A DNA stretch of 64,000 nt from the NCBI GenBank assembly GCA_958434805.1, contig CAUBDX010000010.1:1-64000 (forward strand). The letters are read 5' to 3'. Below are positions 7,798-15,546 of the stretch, piece by piece. Within the stretch, counting starts at the first letter, position 1; every line of letters starts with the position of its first letter. The stretch comes from an uncultured Phocaeicola sp. (GTDB lineage Bacteria; Bacteroidota; Bacteroidia; Bacteroidales; Bacteroidaceae). Made by a program: the position numbers and the translations under genes. Under the pieces are notes generated by a model. The model searched no databases. It was not told the DNA's origin and worked only from the letters and a program-made list of their open reading frames with translations.

Positions 7798-9307
7798 GCT
7801 CGTTTACGGTTGGATTTACAGAATTTTCAAACAAATACCCCCTGCCGTGAGTTATCATATTGAACTCAAAGGTCAGATAGTCGGCCATAGTATTCTCAAA
7901 ATCCTTTTCCGAGGGTATCTCGTCATTAAAGTAGTAGAAAGCATGAAGCCACTCGTCCTCCGCTTCAATAGTAGTTTCCACGCAGAACTTGGTTTCTGCT
8001 TCAATCCGTCCAAACCATACATCAAGCAAATGCTGACGCTTGTCTTTGGCACTTGCGGTCTCTTCCAAGCCGATATGCTTGCTCACTACAAATCCGTCAT
8101 CTTCAAAATTGATGAATCTGCAGAGATGTTTCTTGTCGTGCGGTATTCCTGCCGTAAATACTGCTATACATGGGTTTGTTCCAACTCCATAGAAAGTGTT
8201 TTTATTCAAGGTAATAACACCTTCCAAGGTATGATGCTTCAGTATGCTGTTCTTGATATTTTGTTCTTCTTTGCTTTTGCCGGTAACAGAAGATTGTGGT
8301 ACAATGACAATAGCCCTCGCACCCTCTGTCAATGAGTCGAGCAAATGCTCGGTAAAGCTAATCTCATACAAATCAGGATTAGCTTTAGAGCCTTGGGAAT
8401 AGGGAGGGTTCATCATGCCGACTGTACATCCTTTCAGTTGTAGCTGTTTGGGATTCTCTTTCAAAAAATCTTTATTGTGCAGGTTGCTTTTTCCATCGCC
8501 ACGCAAAATCATATTGGTTGTCGCTATCGTGAACATATACGGCTGTAGCTCAATGCCAAATAGTTGGTCACGTTTAATGCTTTTTTGTTGGTTTGTATCC
8601 TCTGTCATCTTCACCATTTTGTGCATTGCAGCAATGAGGAATCCTGCCGTTCCGCAACAGGGGTCAAATACCTTATCTGTCGGTTCGAGTTGTGCCAATT
8701 CACAAAACAATTCCGTTATATGCTTTGGCGTAAGCACTATACCCAATGTCTGCCCATCCCCACCCGAATAGGACATAAACTCGCCATAAAACCGTCCTAA
8801 ATAGTCTTCTGACGAATTATGGTACCTGATGTTCTTGAATATGCTGTTATACAGGAACTCGGCATAATGTCTCAATGGCGTTTTACCCAATGTGGCATCT
8901 TTCTCGTTTATTTTTGTTGTGTCTCTTATGACAGAGAATTGGCTGAGTAGTTTATCTCGTTTGGTATCAGGCGTAACATTAACCCTCTTCAAATTGCTTT
9001 CAATAGCTTCATATATCTTCTGGCCGTCTGTTTTTATCGGGTCGCCAATCAGGGATTCGATGGAGAATGTTTTTTCCTCTATTTCCCTCAATGCCAGCAT
9101 TATTCCTGACACGACCAGCGGTTTTTGTTCTGTTGTCAGATTTCCATAGTTACGCAAGTCGTTATGCAGCTTCTCGGCATCTTTTAGAATTTCAGGGTCA
9201 AATACTTCTTTGGTGTTGATGAGTGATTTCAAGTCTTGACCGATCTCACTCAATTTTTTGGATAACTTCTGCATCCATATTTCAAAATCTTCGTTATTGA
9301 TATACAT
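7790..9307 (-). CDS. hsdM: N-6 adenine DNA methyltransferase, HsdM type
   Basis: A 505-aa protein with a helical N-terminal domain and the gamma-class methylase core. Motif I is FDPCCGTAGFLIAAM near residue 215, and the catalytic NPPY box (MMNPPYSQG) is near 300. It transfers methyl groups from S-adenosylmethionine to adenine at sites chosen by HsdS. The hsdS start overlaps its stop. No HsdR lies beside it: the only nuclease-like gene in the island is the truncated one at 14251-14782. The pair may act as a modification-only system or rely on a nuclease elsewhere. Confidence 0.9.
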   Translation of the reverse strand: MYINNEDFEIWMQKLSKKLSEIGQDLKSLINTKEVFDPEILKDAEKLHNDLRNYGNLTTEQKPLVVSGIMLALREIEEKTFSIESLIGDPIKTDGQKIYEAIESNLKRVNVTPDTKRDKLLSQFSVIRDTTKINEKDATLGKTPLRHYAEFLYNSIFKNIRYHNSSEDYLGRFYGEFMSYSGGDGQTLGIVLTPKHITELFCELAQLEPTDKVFDPCCGTAGFLIAAMHKMVKMTEDTNQQKSIKRDQLFGIELQPYMFTIATTNMILRGDGKSNLHNKDFLKENPKQLQLKGCTVGMMNPPYSQGSKANPDLYEISFTEHLLDSLTEGARAIVIVPQSSVTGKSKEEQNIKNSILKHHTLEGVITLNKNTFYGVGTNPCIAVFTAGIPHDKKHLCRFINFEDDGFVVSKHIGLEETASAKDKRQHLLDVWFGRIEAETKFCVETTIEAEDEWLHAFYYFNDEIPSEKDFENTMADYLTFEFNMITHGRGYLFENSVNPTVNEHE

Positions 9308-9390
9308 GATTTACTTCGTTTTACTGATTAATACTACTTGTGTCCAATGCATTGACGAAGCAAAGGACGGAAGAACGAAGCAAATAAAAT

Positions 9391-9414
9391 AGGGGAATCC
9401 CTATGGACTCCCCT
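9391..9414 (-). terminator. Hairpin between the RteC-like gene and hsdM
   Basis: AGGGGAATCC pairs with GGACTCCCCT with one mismatch across a short loop. It lies in the 149-bp gap downstream of the RteC-like frame and upstream of hsdM. The T-run is weak, so termination is only possible. I see nothing else in the gap. Confidence 0.35.
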
Positions 9415-9456
9415 AAAGCCGTTTTGCAAACATCTATAAATTAGTGAATTATAAAA

Positions 9457-9849
9457 TCATCTTTTTTCATCTTTGTTTGCAACCCTGTTTCGATTTTCCC
9501 GGATGACGAGATTTTTCAGGTAATCCAACGCTTTGGTAAGATTGAAAGGTTTGCGCTTGAATACTCTACCCTTAGATTTATGAACGTTCCCAAACGTGAA
9601 ATTGAAGGCTTGTTCCAGAGCATGGGCAATATGGATATATGGAACGGAGATTCCTGCTTCATTAACAAATTGCCCGGAGAGTTCAAACGATACGGCTAAT
9701 TCTCCCATACTGTCAATTCCCAATCCTTTTCGAGAATTGGGGATAAAATAGACTTTGGGGATATTTGATTGGTTGTTGTTGGAGAAGTGATTTGTTCGCA
9801 AGAAAGTAAATTTCAGCAAATCAATTTCAGATTCAAGCAACATCATCAC
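9457..9849 (-). CDS. RteC-like protein, C-terminal part (frameshifted gene)
   Basis: A 130-aa segment. Its C-terminal 85 residues (GELAVSFELSGQFVNEAG, later ALEQAFNFTFGNVHKSKGRVF) match the general pattern of the RteC C-terminal winged-helix domain from Bacteroides conjugative elements, where RteC activates excision genes. Removing one A from the A9 tract at 9878-9886 joins it in frame to the 72-aa piece upstream (9875-10093), giving one protein of about 210 aa. The family call rests on pattern memory and is moderate. Confidence 0.45.
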   Translation of the reverse strand: MMMLLESEIDLLKFTFLRTNHFSNNNQSNIPKVYFIPNSRKGLGIDSMGELAVSFELSGQFVNEAGISVPYIHIAHALEQAFNFTFGNVHKSKGRVFKRKPFNLTKALDYLKNLVIRENRNRVANKDEKR

Positions 9850-9874
9850 TTTCCGTTGATATACTTTTTTGAGC

Positions 9875-10093
9875 TCATTTTTTTTTCAACTCATAAAAAG
9901 ATGATGATTTCAAAGAATCAAACTCGATACGGGTAATATTCAGTTTCCGAAATATTTCATGATAGCTTTGTTCGGATTGACTGATCGCTATTATCTGTTC
10001 CGTAAAATGTTTATAGGCATTTTGCATTTCTTCTTTTGAAACTTGTGGAGTGTCAGATAATAGACTGAATAACTCCAAGCTATTTTCATTCAT
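9875..10093 (-). CDS. RteC-like protein, N-terminal part (frameshifted gene)
   Basis: A 72-aa piece starting MNENSLELFSLLSDTP and ending FYELKKK at a TGA directly after the A9 tract. In the alternative frame the sequence continues KKNELKKVYQRKVMMLLESEID and enters the piece at 9457-9849. It starts 11 nt after the beta-barrel gene stop, so it was probably cotranscribed with it. It could be a pseudogene, a phase-variable gene, or a homopolymer sequencing error. Confidence 0.45.
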   Translation of the reverse strand: MNENSLELFSLLSDTPQVSKEEMQNAYKHFTEQIIAISQSEQSYHEIFRKLNITRIEFDSLKSSSFYELKKK

Positions 10094-10104
10094 AACAAAC
10101 TCCT

Positions 10105-12423
10105 TTATTTGTAACTGCTTTTTATACCATAATCAGTATCCTTATTTTCAATAGACTTACTACTTGAATTGTGAGTTTTTCCAAAACTAAAGTTCCACGT
10201 AAGAGTAGCAACAATGGTTTGGGAGGCACTACTGAAGCTTTCCCGCCTGAAAGGTGACTGATTATTTTTATTCTCTATAATAGTACGTGAAACATTCCGG
10301 AATGGATTGAACGCTCCTATGCCAAAAGAGAAATTATCGGTGTTATATTGAATGGCTAAATAGTGATAGTTACCGCTTTTAGTAAGGGTTTCACCATACA
10401 GCTTTTCGTCAAATGGTTGTATCTGACCGATAAACATCCATTTCTTATACATTGCCAAAACATTCGCACTATAATAGAAATTAGAATGTGTGTGAGAATA
10501 ATTCTTCCCTTGACTGTTGAAATGACTGTACCCACCTGTAAAAGAAAATTGCAGTATGTTTTTTATCATTCCCACCTTTAGGGTCATTTCAGCATTATAT
10601 TTGTTCCAGCTCTTCATATTTTCAGACATTATCAAGAATACATCGCCTTGCTCTTTAAGTGATTCCATGATGGGATTATGCTTGTGATGATGTCTCAGGT
10701 TAGCATTGAATGTAAATAATCCTTTCTTGTTTTCGTAAAAAAGATTGTTATTCAGATTATTATAGGGCTTTAATGATAAGTTGCCTTTTTCGGCAAGATA
10801 AGGGTCGATCCTAATTTCCGTGTTGGTCAATTCAGCTAAAGTCGGATTGGTCTGAGTCATCTCCACATCGTAACGGATAAAAGAATTTTCATTCAACCTA
10901 TACCCCAACATGACTTTGGGCAAAAGGTTATAATAACTCTTATTGGTCGAAGTGTTAGAAAAATGCACTCGATTAATCCGCAACCCAAAAGAATAGCTGA
11001 AATTATTTTTACTATGGAGCCACTCTGAGAAAATAGAAGATTCTGATTGTTTCAAATCTGACTGAAATACTCCATTTTGCTGAATTTCCTGCTTCGTAAA
11101 TGATTGTACGTGCTTTACCCCAAATTTCAAACTTCCATAAGTAAAACTCTTCTCATAAATTCCTTCTGCTATCAATGAATATTTATCGGAAGTCAAACCA
11201 AACTGCTCTCTAAAAATAGTATCAATATCATTGTATTCGATATAGTTGCGATCTGTTTCTGCTTTGATATAACTTCCGACAATGTTGACGTAAATTTTTT
11301 GCTGGTTTTTCAAACCATGCTCATAGTATAAGTCCATTGTTGGAGTATTTATTTTCTGACTGACACCATCCAATATCTGTCCTATCTCTATGCTATTTTC
11401 TTTCAGATTACTTTTGAAATCGTTATGCGGATGATCCGTCAAGGCATACTTCAACTTGGCATTAAAGAATGTCGAATCATTTTTTTGATAGTTATAACCG
11501 AAAGTAACATCGTGCATCTGATATGAGTAATCTCCGCCATCTCCGATTTCATCTCTCTGTAATGGGATAGAATTTCTGAACCGATAACTTCCTGTACGTG
11601 TCCGGTTGTTGCTGTTGATTTTTTGAAAAGCAGTTGTGTAATTCAATGCATATTCCGACTTCCCTTTATTAAACTTAGCGAAAAATACATCTCCACCCGC
11701 AAGAATATTCAGGGAGTTCATCAAGTCCATACCAATAATACCACCCTTATCATCTCTTGTAACAATATAATTAACAATTTTAGATGCTTCTCCATATCTT
11801 ATTCCTGCATAATCCGAATATTCAATCCGTCTGATTTGGCGTGGCTGCAAGGTTAGAATCTCTTCTGATGTCGTATTCACTCCATTGATTTGCAACACAA
11901 CTTTCCCTCCATCGGAGGATGAAATTGTATTCGTCATCGGATTAATGTTCAGTCCCGAAAGCATCATAGTATTCAATAGTTGCATTCCGTTTGCCGAGTG
12001 GTCAAGTTGCAGCTTTGTTGGAAAAACAATCCGTTGATTTATTTTACTGATTGTAGATGAAGCTGAAATGACAATTTCATCAAGCGATAACATCCGTTCA
12101 CTCAAGAATACATCTATCTCAACTGATTCTAAAAAGTTTTGCAATAAGATTTTTTTAGTTTCAAAGCCCATGTAGGATATTAATAACACATAATCATCGG
12201 AAATGAGGTTTGTAAATCCAAACCTTCCAATTGTATCACTCACCGTTCCTTCTATAAATACCGAATCCTGCCTGAACAGAGTAACATTGGCGTATTCAAC
12301 AGGTTCTTTTGTGCTTTGGTCAAGTATTCTTCCTGTGATATTATTTGATTGCCCAAAGGCATTTAAACTTAGAAACAAGAAGAATACAATGAGATATAAT
12401 AAATGTTTTTTATTTAAGTCCAT
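10105..12423 (-). CDS. Outer-membrane beta-barrel protein with carboxypeptidase-regulatory-like domain
   Basis: A 772-aa protein. Residues 1-25 are a signal peptide ending NAFGQ. Residues 27-110 are a carboxypeptidase-regulatory-like beta domain (GRILDQSTKEPVEYANVTLF). A plug-like segment follows (ISKINQRIVFPTK, then ASKIVNYIVTRDD), then a long aromatic-rich beta barrel. It belongs to the TonB-dependent-receptor-like outer-membrane family of Bacteroidetes, but no SusD partner or TonB box is evident. The substrate is unknown. Its place inside a mobile island beside restriction-modification genes is unusual. It could be surface cargo affecting phage or nutrient uptake. Confidence 0.8.
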   Translation of the reverse strand: MDLNKKHLLYLIVFFLFLSLNAFGQSNNITGRILDQSTKEPVEYANVTLFRQDSVFIEGTVSDTIGRFGFTNLISDDYVLLISYMGFETKKILLQNFLESVEIDVFLSERMLSLDEIVISASSTISKINQRIVFPTKLQLDHSANGMQLLNTMMLSGLNINPMTNTISSSDGGKVVLQINGVNTTSEEILTLQPRQIRRIEYSDYAGIRYGEASKIVNYIVTRDDKGGIIGMDLMNSLNILAGGDVFFAKFNKGKSEYALNYTTAFQKINSNNRTRTGSYRFRNSIPLQRDEIGDGGDYSYQMHDVTFGYNYQKNDSTFFNAKLKYALTDHPHNDFKSNLKENSIEIGQILDGVSQKINTPTMDLYYEHGLKNQQKIYVNIVGSYIKAETDRNYIEYNDIDTIFREQFGLTSDKYSLIAEGIYEKSFTYGSLKFGVKHVQSFTKQEIQQNGVFQSDLKQSESSIFSEWLHSKNNFSYSFGLRINRVHFSNTSTNKSYYNLLPKVMLGYRLNENSFIRYDVEMTQTNPTLAELTNTEIRIDPYLAEKGNLSLKPYNNLNNNLFYENKKGLFTFNANLRHHHKHNPIMESLKEQGDVFLIMSENMKSWNKYNAEMTLKVGMIKNILQFSFTGGYSHFNSQGKNYSHTHSNFYYSANVLAMYKKWMFIGQIQPFDEKLYGETLTKSGNYHYLAIQYNTDNFSFGIGAFNPFRNVSRTIIENKNNQSPFRRESFSSASQTIVATLTWNFSFGKTHNSSSKSIENKDTDYGIKSSYK

Positions 12424-12752
12424 ACTTGTTTTCTTATAAATGAGATATAGACACAGAATGCCATCTGTGCCATAATCTTGATTAATAAATGATAATAAAA
12501 AATCTGCCCTCAGAAGATTTGAAGGCTATAAGAAAACTGAGAAAGGCGTTCTCAGTATAGACTATGCGCGAATTCTAAATGTACGTGCTAATGCACAGCG
12601 TATACTTGACATGATTTGTTTATTCTAAATTCGTTGCAAAGATAAGCTTTTATTGGCACAGTTGCAAATATCCGTGGCTTATTTTTGTAGTATAGGTCTA
12701 TATTTTCTTGTTTAATGCTTAAATGTTTATAAGAAGCATTACCTTTGCACTC

Positions 12753-13184
12753 ATGAGTAAGCAATCAGCATTTGACTATAAGATTCTGGCAAGTTACCTT
12801 CTTCCCAAAGGCATACTTGAGTTCTTCGACGTTACAGCCGTTAACGAAGACCATACTGGCATTATTGAAGAGACTGGTAATGAGCGCGTCCTTCTTCACA
12901 TCTATCTTGACGAAAAAGATGCACGGGAAGAAGAGTGGCACGACCTTAAGCCCAATGGTTTCACGGAAAGCCGTCAGGTTAACGACTTTCCTATCCGTGA
13001 TCACAAGGTCGTTCTTCATGTCAGACGTCGCAGATGGTTAACGGCAGAAGGCAGAAACATAATCCTTGACAGGTACTCGTTGCTTGCTGATAACACCAGC
13101 TACTCTAAGGAGTTTGCTGATGTCTTAAAAAAAATATTTGGATACCTACCCGATAACGGCCCGCTCGCTGGGGCTATACTTTAA
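12753..13184 (+). CDS. ISAon1-family transposase, N-terminal region (ORF A)
   Basis: A 143-aa protein starting MSKQSAFDYKILASYLLPKG, with a basic segment KVVLHVRRRRWLTAEGRN near its centre. It corresponds to the separately encoded N-terminal DNA-binding part seen in this IS group. ATG 12753 was preferred to 12723 because the conserved region begins there. A TACCTTTG box lies only a few bases upstream, so the leader would be very short. It overlaps ORF B by 47 nt in the next frame. Confidence 0.75.
   Translation: MSKQSAFDYKILASYLLPKGILEFFDVTAVNEDHTGIIEETGNERVLLHIYLDEKDAREEEWHDLKPNGFTESRQVNDFPIRDHKVVLHVRRRRWLTAEGRNIILDRYSLLADNTSYSKEFADVLKKIFGYLPDNGPLAGAIL
13127..13134 (+). other. A8 slippery tract between transposase frames
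   Basis: Eight A precede the overlap of ORF A and ORF B. Losing one base in the message, or a +1 ribosomal shift here, would join the frames into one transposase of roughly 500 aa. Programmed slippage is common in IS elements but is not proven here. Confidence 0.5.
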
Positions 13185-14214
13185 GGTAGATGGCAATAAC
13201 CTGGAGCGTGCTTACAAGGATCATCTGAGCGGTTTCCGTAATTGGGAACAAGCCAGTCATGCAGAGGACTGGGTGCTGCATCCTAAGAACATAGGCAAAC
13301 GGCTGGGCATTGACGAGACCATGCTTCACAAGGACCTGATGACATTCTTGACCAACAAAGAAGGGCATGGCAAACGTCACACCTTAATAGCAGCTGTAAA
13401 AGGCACTAAGGCCTCAGACATTATCAATGTTCTTATGCAGATACCGCAGGAACAGCGAGAGCAGGTCGAGGAAGTTACCATGGACTTCTCTGACAGCATG
13501 TTTGCTGTCGTCACAGCAGCCTTTCCTAATGCAGCCATAGTCATTGACTGCTTCCATATCGTCAAGCGTTGTATCGAAGCAGTGGAGGAACTCCGCCTCA
13601 AAGCTAAACGAGAAGCACAGAAAGCACAAAACAAGGAGAAGGCCATGTTCAAAAAGAAACTTGAACAGCTGGTAAAGAGCCGTAAATACTACCGCAAGAA
13701 ACATCCAAAGAAATACAAAGGCAAGAAGCGGGGACGCAAGCCACAGAGGTTGAACAAACGCTTCAGGCCAACCATGCTTGCCAATGGCGAAACTGTCATA
13801 GAACTACTGACAAGAAGCAAGTATCTGCTGAGTGTGAGTGGTGAAAAATGGACTGACAGGCAGAAAACACGTGCAAAGATACTTTTCAGGATGTTCCCAA
13901 AGATAAAGGAAGCATATACTTTGATTTGTAGCCTAAGAAGCGTGTTTAGCAACAAGTCTATCGACCGGGGTACTGCGAAGGTTAAACTGCATGAGTGGTA
14001 TCAGAAGGTTTCAGCTTGTACGTTGCGTGAAGTAAAGGCTGCAAGGGATGCCATCAAGTACAAGGAAGAAGAAGTTCTAAATTACTTCATAAACAGATCA
14101 ACCAATGCTCATGCTGAATCTCTTAACTCTAAGTTGAAAGGCTTTAGAGCACAACTACGCGGTGTGCAGGATTTACCTTTCTTTATGTTCAGAGCGTCTA
14201 TGATCTTTGGATAA
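13138..14214 (+). CDS. ISAon1-family transposase, catalytic part (ORF B)
   Basis: A 358-aa DDE transposase of the ISL3-like group. Candidate catalytic acids are in LGIDETMLHK (about residue 60), AIVIDCFHIVKRC (about 137) and the ending ..NAHAESLNSKLKGFRAQ. A basic insert rich in KK and RK lies near 175-210. It catalyses movement of the element. Its native start is uncertain: ATG 13138 lies inside ORF A, and a frameshifted fusion is more likely. Confidence 0.85.
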   Translation: MDTYPITARSLGLYFKVDGNNLERAYKDHLSGFRNWEQASHAEDWVLHPKNIGKRLGIDETMLHKDLMTFLTNKEGHGKRHTLIAAVKGTKASDIINVLMQIPQEQREQVEEVTMDFSDSMFAVVTAAFPNAAIVIDCFHIVKRCIEAVEELRLKAKREAQKAQNKEKAMFKKKLEQLVKSRKYYRKKHPKKYKGKKRGRKPQRLNKRFRPTMLANGETVIELLTRSKYLLSVSGEKWTDRQKTRAKILFRMFPKIKEAYTLICSLRSVFSNKSIDRGTAKVKLHEWYQKVSACTLREVKAARDAIKYKEEEVLNYFINRSTNAHAESLNSKLKGFRAQLRGVQDLPFFMFRASMIFG

Positions 14215-14250
14215 CATGATTATATTGCCACGGACTTATGCAACTGTGCC

Positions 14251-14782
14251 GAATTTCAGCCGTTGTTTTTTCTACATCGGTTTCTTCTTGCAGTATTTCT
14301 TTCAAGTAGTATTCATTGATGTTGGCTTCATTGAAAGAAATGAATGTTTCCACATCGGGCAACTCTTGATAATCGCCGCGCTCATTCACAAAAAGGGGTG
14401 TGATTTTATGATGCTTTTCATTCCCCGACACGCCAAAGGCTAAGACTTTGTTGTATGAAGTGTTGGCTGCTAAATGCAAAGCATAATACAGAGCACCATT
14501 GACAGCATAATCCTTAACAAACTTTACATCTTGGGAGAGCAAGCCATTTTCATCCTTGTAGGCGTGTTTATCAAGAGATGCCTTATCCTCAATCACAAGA
14601 ACAAAATCCTTGACCACCCCACAGTATTCGGGATAGCCTGCATGACCTGTTTTTGATTTTGAAGCTGTTTTTAAAGCTTCGTCTATTTCTTTTATATCAC
14701 ACCCTTGTGGCGTTAAATAAATATCTGCTTCTTGCAATAATTCATAAACCCAAAGGTCTGTCTTAACCTCTTTCTTCGCCAT
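14251..14782 (-). pseudogene. Truncated N-terminal nuclease domain of a restriction-modification protein
   Basis: The frame starts MAKKEVKTDLWVYELLQEAD 7 nt after the XRE gene and holds about 177 residues until the IS right end cuts it. Beyond that, IS sequence adds a short false tail. KDFVLVIEDKASLDKH has the D-x-E-x-K pattern of a PD-(D/E)XK nuclease. Its last residues (LKEILQEETDVEKTTAEI) look like the linker into an HsdM-type helical domain, as in nuclease-methylase fusions of BcgI type. The rest of this gene is not next to the IS left end, so sequence was lost or moved. The hsdM at 7790 has its own different N-terminus and is probably a separate system. Confidence 0.65.
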
Positions 14783-14789
14783 ATAGTGA

Positions 14790-14990
14790 TTACTCTTCGA
14801 TTTTGTTGGGAACGAGTAAAACTCGCACATCAATATTCAAAATGTCTGCAATTTGATATAGCACAGGAATAGGAGGTTGTACTTTGTTTGTGGCATATAA
14901 ATTGACCATATTAAAAGTCTTTCCAAGCCTGTTCGCCAATTCTGTTTGGCTAATACCCTTGGCTTCCAATTCCTCTTTTATCCGATTCAT
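14790..14990 (-). CDS. XRE-family helix-turn-helix regulator
   Basis: A 66-aa protein starting MNRIKEELEAKGISQTELAN, a single Cro/CI-type HTH domain. It probably controls the downstream restriction-modification gene, as controller proteins of such systems do. The downstream gene starts 7 nt after its stop. ATG 14990 was chosen over 15020 because the HTH fold begins at MNRIKEE. A TATTTTTG box lies at 15018-15025. Confidence 0.85.
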   Translation of the reverse strand: MNRIKEELEAKGISQTELANRLGKTFNMVNLYATNKVQPPIPVLYQIADILNIDVRVLLVPNKIEE

Positions 14991-15017
14991 GCACACATCA
15001 TTCTTGATTAACGACTG

Positions 15018-15025
15018 CAAAAATA
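15018..15025 (-). promoter_or_regulatory. Bacteroides -7 box upstream of the XRE gene
   Basis: On the minus strand TATTTTTG fits TAnnTTTG and lies 28 bp before the XRE start. No clear -33 TTTG is found at the usual distance. Confidence 0.4.
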
Positions 15026-15139
15026 CAAAATTTTATTTGGTAATGCGCTATATATTCAGCAGAAAGTAGTACCTTTGCCCAAAATACAAGCGTTATTTGA
15101 AAAGCAAATTTGAGAAATACGATGAAGTCTGCAAGTTGG

Positions 15140-15151
15140 CAAATCGTAACC
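15140..15151. repeat. Candidate right attachment repeat (attR)
   Basis: Second copy of CAAATCGTAACC (first at 193-204), beyond the XRE gene. The next 395 bp (15152-15546), up to the degenerate CRISPR repeat, contain no gene I can support. Confidence 0.4.
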
Positions 15152-15546
15152 TGTTAAAATGTAAAATCCGTGTAAGTTATTCTATATCAGAATATAATTT
15201 GATATAAAAATCTTTTGAGGTAGTAGATTACTGAAAATGTACTCTTCATTGTCCTTAATTTTTGGGTTTCAAAATTAGTTGGTGAAGAGTCCGGTGTTGG
15301 TACGCAAAACGGGGAGGAACGGCGCAATCTTTTTCCGTAACCTGATTTTTCGCATGAGTTATGGATAACTCACTATTCCTTAGAGCCTTGTTTCGCTATT
15401 CGTACCCGTTTGTCGCATTTTCGGGCATGGTTACGAACAAGTAACGTAGCGGCGTCAGGATTTGGCTTCGGCAGGGATTGTAATGGCTTCACGGATTATC
15501 GCCACTTCAACCAAAACCCTTGTAACTCAATTCTATCACTATATCT

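Larger units (their letters stand above)
12655..14250 (+). mobile_element. ISAon1-type insertion sequence (ISL3-like)
   Basis: The 1596-bp element is bounded by terminal inverted repeats with 21 of 24 matching positions. The left end begins GGCACAGTTGCA and includes TCCGTGGC; the right end gives the same on the minus strand. Two overlapping transposase frames fill it. I see no target duplication: the left flank is GCTTTTATT and the right flank GAATTTCAG. This suggests a later deletion or rearrangement at one side. The right end cuts a nuclease gene. Confidence 0.85.

Noticed and set aside
12424..12654. Small gene between the beta-barrel gene and the IS
   Set aside because: No frame with convincing start, length or composition was found. 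It is probably the promoter region of the beta-barrel gene.
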